From NCBI GenBank assembly GCA_010015675.1, contig ML976987.1, positions 413,873 to 477,872 of the forward strand: a DNA stretch of 64,000 bases, given 5' to 3'. This document shows, piece after piece, positions 22,884 to 32,009 of this stretch. This stretch comes from Byssothecium circinans. Taxonomy: Eukaryota > Ascomycota > Dothideomycetes > Pleosporales > Massarinaceae. Position numbers and translations under genes: made by a program. Position 1 is the stretch's first letter. Each line of letters starts with the position of its first letter. The notes beneath the pieces are model-generated. The model saw only the letters and a list, made by a program, of their open reading frames with translations. It was not told the origin of the DNA and ran no database searches.

Positions 22884-24519
22884 CTAAACCAAATACCTAA
22901 ACCCTCTCTGCAGCCTAATGCCTTCCTCAACACTAATCCCCTCATCCTTAGCCGTCTGCGCCACGACATCCCCCCTCGTAGCCCACGCCTCCTCGCCCTC
23001 CTCAATCCTCTTATTCAGGTTCTGCAAAATGACCTTGAATGTAAAGCACCCGACAATCGTAACACCGAACATGGCCGTAACGATGCCGTAGCTCTTCCTA
23101 TAGCCATTGTCCTTCATGCTCCAGACATAGGAGCCGGCGATGTTGCCGAGCTGGGAGAAGGCGTTGATCATGGCGATGGCGACGGCGCGCTTGGCGGGCG
23201 GACGCGGGAAGGACGAGGAGATCCACGAGTAGAAGACGATGAAGCCGGCGTAGGCCGAGGCCTGGAGGAAGAGGGCTACGTAGCGGGCGGCGACGTTTTC
23301 CGTGCACATGCTGATTATGAAGCCGACTAGGCCGCCGATGATGGGGCCGACGATATGCCTGTACAATGTTAGAAGGGGCTTTTAAGAGTGTGTAGGTTGA
23401 GGAATCTTACCAGAAACGTTCCTGGGTCCGATCGGCGTGCCATGCATTGATCAGTGAAACGACGCAAGAGAAAGCCCACGGCGGCGCGGACATGAGCAGA
23501 GTCGGGATTCTGGGGAAGCCCAGCGTAGCCGTAAGTGTGGGGAAGAAGGCGTTGAAGGACAATCCCACCACATAGGCAGTGAAGGTCAGCATCATGATGT
23601 AGATCTTCGTATCCTTGACCGCCATGAAGAATCCCGCAAACGGTGAGTCGTTCTCTGAATCTGCGTCCGCTTCACCAACATCCTCGGTCATTCTCAGTAC
23701 TGCAACGGCTCTCTCCTCTTCGGTGAAACCACGACTGTTGTGTGGTAGATCAGGCAAGATGAAGGCGGCCATGATGGCAATAAACATAGTTGCAGCTCCT
23801 TCGATCCAGTATAGCCACCTCCATGCACGATGCCCGAGCGTACCCTCCATGTTGGAGAGCACGCCGGCGCCAACGAGGGATGAGAAGGCGTTGGAGATGA
23901 GGTTACCGCAGAAAAGGATGGCGTTGCGGGTCGTAAGTTCGCGGCGGGTGTACCATTTGGAAAGTATGAGGAGAGCACCAGGTAAGAATGCGGCTTCAAC
24001 GAATCCTATGAAGAATCGAACTGCAACCATGCCAGCGAAGTTTTCGGTTATGCCGGACAGGGTCGAGATCATCCCCCAGAGAAGCATTGCAACGCCGATG
24101 TAAAGCGAGGGTCGGGAGATGCGGTTGATGATCATGTTGGAAGGGACTTGCATGAGGATGTAGCCGACGTACACTGTGCTTGTTAGCCATTGCTCATTGT
24201 GTCGATATAGTGACATTGAAAAAGGTGCGCACTCACAAATCGATAAGCAAGTACTGTATTGCACGTCGTTAATCCCCAAATCATCTTCCAACCCGCCCAA
24301 CCTTGCCGCTGCAATATTATTCCTGTCCAGGTAGTTCATAATGTAAATTATAACGAAGAAACTGCACCTCAGATCGAGTTTCCACTTCAATTTCTTCTCG
24401 ACCAGCTTCCTCCTTCCAGGGTCCATCGTGCTCGCAAGTCCACTGCTCTTGACATGTTCCGTATTGTGCGCAGCGTCGTCAAGCGCGACATCTTTGGTGT
24501 CCTGGTGGGAAGCCATCAT
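22884..24519 (-). CDS. MFS transporter, anion:cation symporter (ACS, allantoate/nicotinate type)
   Basis: Three exons (24237-24519, 23411-24173, 22884-23358) encode 506 residues with about 12 predicted membrane helices. ACS-family marks are LDLRCSFFVIIYIMNYLDRN in helix 1, YVGYILMQVPSNMIINR after it, GFVEAAFLPGALLILSKWY in helix 4, and the loop YWIEGAATMF. Fungal ACS members import carboxylates such as allantoate, nicotinate, pantothenate or vitamins across the plasma membrane. The substrate is not readable from sequence. I start at the ATG before MASHQDTKD; a frame extension to 24729 lacks the family pattern. The 63-nt intron is stop-free, and splicing restores CLSILYVGYIL. It is convergent with the decarboxylase-like gene. 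Confidence 0.88.
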
Positions 24520-26237
24520 ATGCGGCGTCGAGAAGATGGGATGGAATCTCGAGAAAGCTTGGAAATAATGGGCGAGAGATCCTTCCTTTTCATACTCGCG
24601 CCAATACCCCGGTGAAATGTTCGATGGTACATGCGGTCCTCCACACACGCCCCCGCCCCATCCCCACACCAACGAAGGAACGGTTACATTACCCGTCGCC
24701 TGGGCGTTGCGATTTTTCTTGCCTAGCATGCTGCCAATGCGGTCCTACTACTGCATCCGATAAGCCGCTAGTCGTTGCGCTACTGCGGGGAAGAGACGAT
24801 CGTGGTCAAATCCCGAACGGCTTACACACGTCGGCCCGCGGTCTGCAGAAATTGAAGAGCGGAGGAGGCTCGCTGCGAGGACCGAGGTGCAGTGGCGTAG
24901 GCGAGCCGCATCTCAACCAAATTTCAGTCAGTCGGTAAGGAGATGAGTCGTCCCATGCGACGGTTGAGGGTGTTTTGAGCCGCATGTCCGCGCCGGAGGT
25001 GAGCGACCATCGACTATACTTCGAATGTTGCACCGCGGCTGTTATACACGGCTGCCGGTTTTTGACAGTGGCGTTTGAGTGTGCAAAACTGACTGACTAA
25101 TATTGGTTTTTATGCGCGACCCTTCTCGACTACCTGCTATTGAGTGCGGTATTTTAAACTGAGAGGTTGTCGGCTAGCGGGAGTGAGGTCAAAAGGCGTG
25201 GGAGGCTCAGTGTTGCCTAGGCTGAATTTCCGACCGGTGAATTGGGTCGGCCACTGAATCGTAGGCCGAGCCTGTCAGATCCCCAGGAAGCTCCAGTGCA
25301 GCGCCAACCCTCTTATTTTTAATATCCAAAGGCAGCGGCCCCAACCCTGAAGGCTTACGCTCCGAAGAAACAACACTGGTACGGAGTGTACACGAAGCTA
25401 ATACTCTTCCAATGCCAAACAAAAGAAGTGGGGAAAAAAGTCCAAATCGCTGTCGACTCAGATGCAGACTTGCACGCTATTCATAATTGATGGTACTTGC
25501 GTTGAGTCGGAAATCCTATCTTCATAGAAGGAATTGGCCCATTGCCAATCCATTTCTCTTTCGAATCTCGGGGGGCAGCCTGGTCGAAGCATTTAAGGCT
25601 CGGACCTCTGGCGACTCCGGACAACGAGTGAGATCGCTAGTCTTCCAGCGAAGGTGCCGAGATACGATGGTGCATCTGCCGGAAGTCGGAAAACCTGTCG
25701 TTCAACGAATGTGAGCGTTGAGTAGTCTGAACCGGACGGCCAAGCGGATTCGTGGGACACCTATTATCCACATTTACAGCCAGATGGGCGGTATTTGTAG
25801 TCCATATTTCTTCAGGTCGCAGGACGCGTCAAGATATTTGCTAGCAAGCCGTTGATGATGGGCTTTTCGGCACTCAGTATCTTTGACAGCGGCGTTCATG
25901 AAGACGGTGCTACCAAAGTAAAATAAAGAGTTATTGAAGAAAAGAAGAAGATGGGTATAAAGGCCAATATTCACACGCTGTGAGAGACGTTTGAGGTGTT
26001 GCATGTCAATGGTGAAGACTGGGATGAAAGCCGCGGCTTTAGGCTAGCCCTGCTTTAGTTAGCGCATCTCGATGACCCCTCCGACGTCATCGATCACTCT
26101 GTACAAATGTACAAATACACATAACCATTAATATAGAAGGTGATCAAAATCAGGGATGAAGTCCATTGTAGAGCTTAAAGAACCCCTTTGATTCCCCAGC
26201 GGAAATTCCATGTGAAGAGGGGCACAATTCGGCGCAT
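24520..26237. other. intergenic
   Basis: About 1.7 kb between the transporter and the transposon. No supportable gene or RNA. Many short frames but none with domain character. Confidence 0.45.
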
Positions 26238-26239
26238 TA
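26238..26239. other. TA target-site duplication, left
   Basis: TA immediately outside the left inverted repeat, matched by TA at 28379-28380. Confidence 0.8.
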
Positions 26240-26284
26240 ACATGTTGGTTCAGCACTTGGCGCGGTTCGGCAAATGGCGCACCC
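26240..26284 (+). repeat. left terminal inverted repeat, 45 bp
   Basis: Begins ACATGTTGGTTCAGCACTTG and is identical over all 45 bases to the reverse complement of 28334-28378. Confidence 0.93.
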
Positions 26285-26329
26285 CCGCATTTTCCACCCA
26301 ATCCTTCACCCACCCATAACTCAGCCAAT

Positions 26330-28225
26330 ATGGATCCAATTGACAAGGCAATTGAAGAAATCGAATCGCGCGGACTAGGAGAAGAATTCTCGTATTGAAA
26401 AATAGTGAAAAAATATGGTGTACTAGATACTACGTTGAGGAGGATACACCAGGGCAAAAACGTACCGATGAAAGAGCAACAACTCCAACAGCGAAAGCTC
26501 ACCCCTTAATAAGAACTAGAGCTTGTAAGCTATATAGAAAAGCTTATAGCCCGTCGTCTACTACCTACAAGGGAGATGCTGCAGAATTTTACTTTATTAA
26601 TTGCTTAAACTAACGGCAAACAACTAGTAGGAAAAAGCTAGGTTACCTAATTTATTAACCGTTACAACGTTGAAATTACCCCCTATTAGGCTACTAGAAT
26701 AGATCGCGCGCGCTACTAAGCTAATTTAGGGGCTAAATACGAGCAATTCTTTCAACTTCTACTAGAGAAAATGGAGGAGTACGATATAGAGCCTCGTCAC
26801 ACGTATAATATAGATAAAAAGGGCTTCCTTACAGGGGTGATTGGAAGAAGCAAAAGGATCTTTAGTAAAGCTATGTAGGACCGCGGGGAAGTAAAATCAG
26901 CCCTCTAAAATAGCAATAGAGAGTGGATGACCATCTTGGCTTACGTTTGTGCTAATAGAACAGCGTTACTACCAGGCCTACTATTTGCAGCTGCCAATAA
27001 CGCTCTCCAATCAGCCTAGGTAGAGGATATTGAGGCTGGGAAGCATGAGGTTTTCGTTACTACTTCTCCTAATAGATAGACCAGCAACGATATAGGCCTT
27101 GCGTGGCTCAAGCAGATCTTTGATCAGTACATAAAAGTGAAAGCTCGTTGAGCCTACTGATTACTAATCCTAGATGGCTATGGGTCCCACGTAACGAGAG
27201 AGTTTATCAACTACTGTGACCGTAATTAGACTCTCCTTATAATATTTCCCCCTTACAGTACCCACACGCTGCAGCCCCTTAATGTAGTACTCTTTAAGCC
27301 TCTCTTATCAGCCTACTCAAAAGCTCTCACTACCTACCTCCACGAGGCCTAGTAACTACTCTTAGTAAAGAAAGGAGACTTCTTCCCTCTCTTCTAGGAG
27401 GCCTAGACTACCTCCTTTAAAAAGGAAACAATTCTAAAGTCCTTTAAGGCTACTAGTATATAGCCCTGTAACCCTAGTGTAATCCTCTAAAGGTTCATCA
27501 AATTAACACTAGAGCTATGGGATTTAAGAGAGAGCTCTACCTCAGTACTTAGCGGCAAGGATTGGCTCAAAATTAAGACCCTTGTGCGTAAGGCTGTGAG
27601 GGATGAGGGTAGTAAGGAGGTGTAGAAGCTGAAGCGTTCTCTCCACCATATCTCTGTTCAAAACGACATACTCCACGCTGAGGTGCAAGGCCTAACAAAG
27701 GCCCTACAAGTTAAGAAGAAGCATCAGAAGAAGAGCAAGCCTCTAGACCTGCAGCAACGCAAGGAGTACCATGGTGGAGCAGTTTTCTGGTCCCCAAGGA
27801 AGCTAAGGGAGGCTAGAGTACGTTTAGCTATTGAGGATCAAGAAAAAGAGGAGCAACAACTTGAGAAGGCTCGTAAGAAGGTAGAACAGGCCTCAGCTAA
27901 GCTACGTAAGCTACAAGAGAAGGAAGAAAGAGAAAGGTTGAGGGCTAAGAAGAAGGAGGAAAAGGAGAGGATCGCGGCGGAGAAGGAGGCTAAGAAACAA
28001 CGCAAGATTTAGGAGAAAGAAAACTCTAAAAAGGCTACACAAACTTCCCAAAAGGGAAAGAGGAAGGCCTCAAAGCCTGCCGCAGCGCCAAAACAGAAGA
28101 AAAAACAACGTGTGGTGGTTGCTAAGGATAGGGGGGATAAGGGTAGTGAAATGGCGCGCGATCCAGCACCCACAACCACAACGCGCCGTGGCCGCAACAT
28201 CAAACTTCCAGCTAAATTCCAATAG
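26330..28225 (+). pseudogene. pogo/Fot1-like transposase, 23 premature stops
   Basis: From ATG at 26330 to TAG at 28223-28225 the frame is exactly 632 codons with no net shift, but contains 23 premature stops (12 TAG, 8 TAA, 3 TGA). The stops fall where the family has Gln (CAA/CAG), Trp (TGG to TAG) or Arg (CGA to TGA), all reachable by a single C-to-T or G-to-A change. The N-terminus carries an HTH (KIVKKYGVLDTTLRRIHQGK). Catalytic Asp positions 1 (NIDKKGF) and 2 (LILDGYGS) survive; the third (usually QPLDV) reads QPLNV, again a G-to-A change. The C-terminal 150 codons are Lys/Glu-rich coiled coil. The pattern is that of RIP. Confidence 0.92.
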
Positions 28226-28333
28226 CGCATCTTTTTCGCAGCAATTTGTATAGTAATTGAATGAATTATTAGAATATTCTAGCTATTATGGATGGCTCAG
28301 TAACGAGGTGTTGTAAACTGCGTGATTTGGTTA

Positions 28334-28378
28334 GGGTGCGCCATTTGCCGAACCGCGCCAAGTGCTGAACCAACATGT
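28334..28378 (-). repeat. right terminal inverted repeat, 45 bp
   Basis: Perfect reverse complement of 26240-26284; followed by the TA duplication at 28379-28380. Confidence 0.93.
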
Positions 28379-28515
28379 TAATACTCCGAGTCCAGTTCCA
28401 CCTACATCCACCAAGCTAGCTGCACACATCTGACAACTTCTTCGTCTACTGAAATCCAAACATCGTCATATCATCTTCCATAGACTCTTCTTTGAAATCA
28501 TCGAACGGTACCATC

Positions 28516-28941
28516 ATGGCAAGCACAAACCAAGGCCCCCGTCGCATCGGCCAATGGCTCTACCTCAAGCCCTCCCAAATCGATGCCTACAAAAAGTGCC
28601 ACGCAGAAGTCTGGCCACAAGTCCTTGAGCAAATCAAAGATTCCAATATCAAAGACTGTACACTCCTCCCCTTCTGAAACCTTGCTTCCCTCCGGCCGTG
28701 CTAACGCCAGCTAGACTCCATATACCTCTCGCTAACCCCGCGCCCCACCCTCTTCGCCAGCTTCAAATACGTCGGAAACGCCTTTGATGAAGATATGTCA
28801 CGCATGGCGGCGAACCCCAAAATTCAAGAGTGGTGGGCCATGACGGATGGTATGCAAGAATCTCCTGTCGAGGGCGCGACGGGTAGTGCTAGTGGGCCAG
28901 GGTGGTGGGGGCAGACAGAAGAAGTGTTTTACTTGGAGTAG
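28516..28941 (+). CDS. L-rhamnose mutarotase-like protein
   Basis: Two exons (28516-28657, 28715-28941) encode 122 residues, close to the ~105 of bacterial RhaM. Recognisable features are RIGQWLYLKPSQIDAYKKCH, AEVWPQVLEQIKDSNIKDYS across the splice, LFASFKYVG, NPKIQEWWAMTDGMQE, and the closing EEVFYLE. RhaM interconverts the alpha and beta anomers of L-rhamnose, a cytosolic step ahead of isomerase or dehydrogenase pathways; some relatives act on other sugars. The intron (GTACAC donor, GCTAAC branch site, TAG acceptor) is required, because the unspliced frame meets TGA at 28676-28678. It begins about 140 bases after the transposon, so the insertion may sit in its promoter region. Confidence 0.82.
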
Positions 28942-29088
28942 GGTGATGCAGTCGATCTGGATTCTTGTATATAAGAAGAGAAGTAATTGAAAAATCAAGG
29001 AAACGTCTAGTTATCCAGAGCATGTCAATTGTGCTCCCTACCCCCTTCGTAAGTTCGAAAATGAGATGAATCTTCCGGCATGTGGGCT

Positions 29089-30087
29089 TCAGACACCCGG
29101 CATTCCCAAGACAGCTCGCACTCCCGGACTCGCTCTAGGCAGAAAGTAAACAACCCAGAGTCCCGAGAAAGCCACCAAAAGCCCCGTAAACTTCTCAAAC
29201 CATGTGTGGAAGAATGCCGCTGTCATGAGCAGCATCCACCACATCAGCGCCGCAACAGCCAGGGAGAATTTAATTCCTTGAGTCGTAGACTCATCCATCT
29301 CCTGCTCGAGATCCTTTTCTACCGCCACACTCGCCAGCTTCCCATCCGCGAGCATGATCTTCCGTCCATCGCGAAGACCCTCGACGCGCGTAAGAGCAGG
29401 AAGAAATTCAAACCAAAGAAGCGCGGACCCGAGGATCAGTAGGAAAACGTGCCCTGAGATGTCGTGTCCTCCCTTCCACCTCCCGCCTACAGCCTTACAA
29501 GTAGCTGCCGTGATGTACTCCCTCGTCTCACTCATGCCCTCTCTCTTGCTCTCATCCCTCAGCAACTCGCACTGTCCACCCGTAAAACGGAACCCACGAT
29601 CGATCAACGGCGGGCCAAAAAACCACTGCGTGACAAACACCCACCAAAGCGTCACAGCCGAGTATCTCAACGCTGCCCTAATTCTCTTCACGCTCAACCC
29701 CTTGCCGAACCCGGGCCACATAGCCAGGAATGCAAAGAAGGCAGCTGTTGTCCAGAACCAGCCCTTCTTGACGAAGTAGACGTTAAAGATGTTCTTCTTA
29801 TGCGCGAAGTAGGAGGGCGCGGTGGCGGGTTCGTGCGATTGGAGGATGGACGAGTAGGGCGCGGCGCGAGAGGCGGGGGAGATTATGCTGAAGATGGAGC
29901 CGAAGAAGAGGGTGATTGGGTAGATGGCGAGGAGTTGCGCTTCTAGACGGGTGGGAAAGTAAGGTGGGCGAACATCGTTGACCGTGCGGACAATAGTCGC
30001 CGACGTGGTGAAGGTTTTTGGTGTGGGCGTTGCAGAGGAATCGCCGTTTGGGGATGTGGGCGATGAGGGTTTGCGTCGCGTCGACAT
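29089..30087 (-). CDS. scs3: FIT/Scs3 family ER membrane protein
   Basis: An intronless frame of 332 residues from MSTRRKPSSP. The upstream extension to 30279 is basic and lacks family character, so I start at 30087. About six hydrophobic helices are visible, for example AQLLAIYPITLFFGSIFSII, GWFWTTAAFFAFLAMWP, VFLLILGSALLWFEFLP and LVAFSGLWVVYFLP. FIT (fat storage-inducing transmembrane) proteins of the ER have two catalytic histidines, represented here by the His in GHDISGHVF and the His in AAFFHTWFEKFTGL. The family hydrolyses fatty acyl-CoA and is needed for lipid-droplet budding and ER phospholipid balance; yeast Scs3 links to inositol metabolism. Assignment is by motif and topology. Confidence 0.85.
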   Translation of the reverse strand: MSTRRKPSSPTSPNGDSSATPTPKTFTTSATIVRTVNDVRPPYFPTRLEAQLLAIYPITLFFGSIFSIISPASRAAPYSSILQSHEPATAPSYFAHKKNIFNVYFVKKGWFWTTAAFFAFLAMWPGFGKGLSVKRIRAALRYSAVTLWWVFVTQWFFGPPLIDRGFRFTGGQCELLRDESKREGMSETREYITAATCKAVGGRWKGGHDISGHVFLLILGSALLWFEFLPALTRVEGLRDGRKIMLADGKLASVAVEKDLEQEMDESTTQGIKFSLAVAALMWWMLLMTAAFFHTWFEKFTGLLVAFSGLWVVYFLPRASPGVRAVLGMPGV

Positions 30088-30561
30088 TTTCAAGGTAGGC
30101 GGGCGAGATGGGGTATAGAGACGATGACTAGGGCGGTGGTAGATGTTAAGTCTAGCCACTAGGCAGCAGAAGCGGGCGTGCCTGTGTAAGTGTTGCGAAG
30201 AGGGACGAGCAAGAAAGTCGCTGTTCGCCTTGTTGCGGAGGACGGCAATGACGTTTTGTTGATTTCGAAGGCGCCACATGTGGCTTAGACACTAGCCTTA
30301 GTGTGGTCTGGCGTCTTCCTCGAACTCTTCGCCTCTCTTCCATCACCTACTCTGGACACATTCACCTTGAACGCTACGACTACCACCTACCTCAAGACAT
30401 AGCTTGACTCATGGAGCTGCTTTCTGGACCCATGCATCCGTGGCCTTGCCAACTTCTGCCTCTCCTCTACCAGCACCTGGAGTTTGATAGCACTTTTCCC
30501 TGAGCTCGACTTGAGAATGGCTTTGAGGCACCTTCTTTAATCCCCACCGTTTATCTCATTA
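30088..30561. other. intergenic
   Basis: Upstream region of the FIT/Scs3 gene and the end of the neighbouring pseudogene. No gene recognised. Confidence 0.4.
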
Positions 30562-31260
30562 TTAATGCATACGTATTGTCCACTTTCTTGACTTAACATC
30601 TACTCTGAGCCCATCATTTCCTCCTCTCTCCCACACCCTCACCTTGTCACCCAAAATCTCCCCCGCCTTCCACTGAAAATCATCCTTGTCCTTATCCGTA
30701 AAGAACTTATCCGCAATAGTTCCCATACTTCCTCATCTCTTCACGTTCCAATAACCACTTCAGTGCCCCCTCATCCCTGGCCGACCATTCCGGTCACTCT
30801 AACTTCCCGTCAACAATAACCGGTTTGCGTTCCTCGACCAGAGTATGATACATCTGCATGGAAGTGTATATTTCGGGCCACCCGACACGATCGAGAGATT
30901 CTTGCAAAGCGCGACGTTTATGATAGGGCATCTCAGTCTGGGGTCTAAGATGGTGGTTTGGAGGCTCTGTGTCGTTTCGGCGTCAGTGCATGGAGTGTGG
31001 GGACGGGGTAAATATGGGGTTGTTGAAGAGGGTGGATCGAGGTAAAAGTCTAGATCCAGGTCATCGTCTTGATCTTGGTCTTTCACTTCCGTGTTCACTA
31101 TCTCGCTATTGGACGGCTTCCTTTTGATAGACGTCGAACTACCCGTGCCTACAGGGTCATATCCTTCCGTTCCGCTGGTTGACGATTCGATATTGCTCGG
31201 CTTCTCATCAGGTGACTTTGCTCGCCTGACACGGTCTATATCAATAGGATCGTACACCAT
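30562..31260 (-). pseudogene. broken gene of unknown family, at least two clear lesions
   Basis: Reading the minus strand, protein-like sequence moves between frames. Frame 1 runs from MVYDPIDIDRVRRAKSPDEK to about LDPRLRCP (31260 to ~30925). A second frame then reads RRALQESLDRVGWPEIYTSM and HTLVEERKPVIVDGKLE, meets TGA near 30793-30797, and continues PEWSARDEGALKWLLEREE. A third frame from ~30725 reads TIADKFFTDKDKDDFQWKAG, then EILGDKVRVWERGG, ending at 30562. The first shift might be a poorly marked intron; the TGA and second shift have no intron explanation (no room for one). I do not recognise the family. Either a recent pseudogene or assembly errors. Confidence 0.6.
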
Positions 31261-32009
31261 AGCGCAACTTCGCTGGGCACGGTAAACACACTGATCTCAA
31301 ATGTAAGCTTTGAAAATTGGAGTACAACTTCACTGCTCCGTGAACTTTGTATGAAGACTCTTCAAAAAGGAAACAGGAACTGCGAGACGAAGCTTGGTTT
31401 ATACTCAGTAGCTTGATACACACGTGGGTCATATGCAAGAACCGCCATTGTGACAAGTTCACGTTCAGCATCTACCAAACACGACACATCTGTCCATCAA
31501 AGGGGCGAAGCCCGCGATCGTTCACCATAGGTTAGTAACAGCGCGCAAAAGGGCCTTATTGCTATCTCCCAGCTTTTTTTTTCCAGAATTACTCCATGAT
31601 CAAAAAGAAGGTTCTCTTTCCAGGAAGGAACATGACTGTAGATACCAGGTCATTCAGAGAAGCACGCGTCGTTGTAGACTCTATATTTCAGGAAAACCAA
31701 AGAGAGCCCGGCCGTAGATCTCCAGTTTTAGTAGAAGGCAATGCCGTGTGGAGAAAAGCGAAAAAGCGGGTAGAATGAGGAATTTTATGCTCAGTCAAAG
31801 AGATGGAAGCAGGTAGGATGACGAAATATTGACTAAAGCCGGTGGAAACTTTCAGTTGCGCCAGCACCTGCATTCACACGTACATGATTCTAAACACGCT
31901 CTCAGAGCGAAGGCCCAGAAAGCCTTTTCGATTTTCAAATATCGACGGTGCTCCATACTAGCGGCATAAAACCGAACGTTCCACATCCATCACATATGCT
32001 CACTCCCCA
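31261..32009. other. intergenic
   Basis: 3' flank of the acyl-CoA ligase gene and upstream region of the pseudogene. Nothing recognised. Confidence 0.4.

Larger units (their letters stand above)
26240..28378 (+). mobile_element. Tc1/mariner-superfamily (pogo/Fot1-like) DNA transposon, RIP-inactivated
   Basis: A 2,139-bp element bounded by perfect 45-bp terminal inverted repeats and a TA duplication, the integration mark of the Tc1/mariner superfamily. The interior is AT-rich compared with flanking genes and holds one transposase frame with many stops. The decoded pieces match the fungal pogo-like DDE transposase family: an HTH region, PTREM, the HTYNIDKKGFLTGVIGRSKR block, the WVEDIEAGKHEVF-type block (W now a stop), LLILDGYGSH, and FPPYSTHTLQPL. 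It cannot encode its own transposase, but both ends are intact and could be recognised by an active enzyme encoded elsewhere. Confidence 0.92.

Noticed and set aside
24520..24729. N-terminal extension of the MFS transporter
   Set aside because: The added ~70 residues are Gly/Pro/Trp-rich and unlike ACS transporters; an ATG directly before MASHQDTKD gives the usual length.
25540..25640. tRNA-like TTCGAATCTC sequence
   Set aside because: No matching acceptor, D-arm or anticodon stem could be built around it.
27683..28012. Independent Lys/Glu-rich 109-codon gene
   Set aside because: It is the in-frame C-terminal part of the transposase pseudogene, bounded by a TAG on one side and another TAG on the other.
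26330..28225. Reassigned stop codons (TAG as Trp/Gln) in the transposase
   Set aside because: Flanking genes use standard stops and no TAG, TAA or TGA inside their frames; RIP explains all three stop types at once.
30088..30279. N-terminal extension of the FIT/Scs3 protein
   Set aside because: Basic, unlike the family; MSTRRK fits better as start. A mitochondrial presequence reading is not supported by the ER role of the family.
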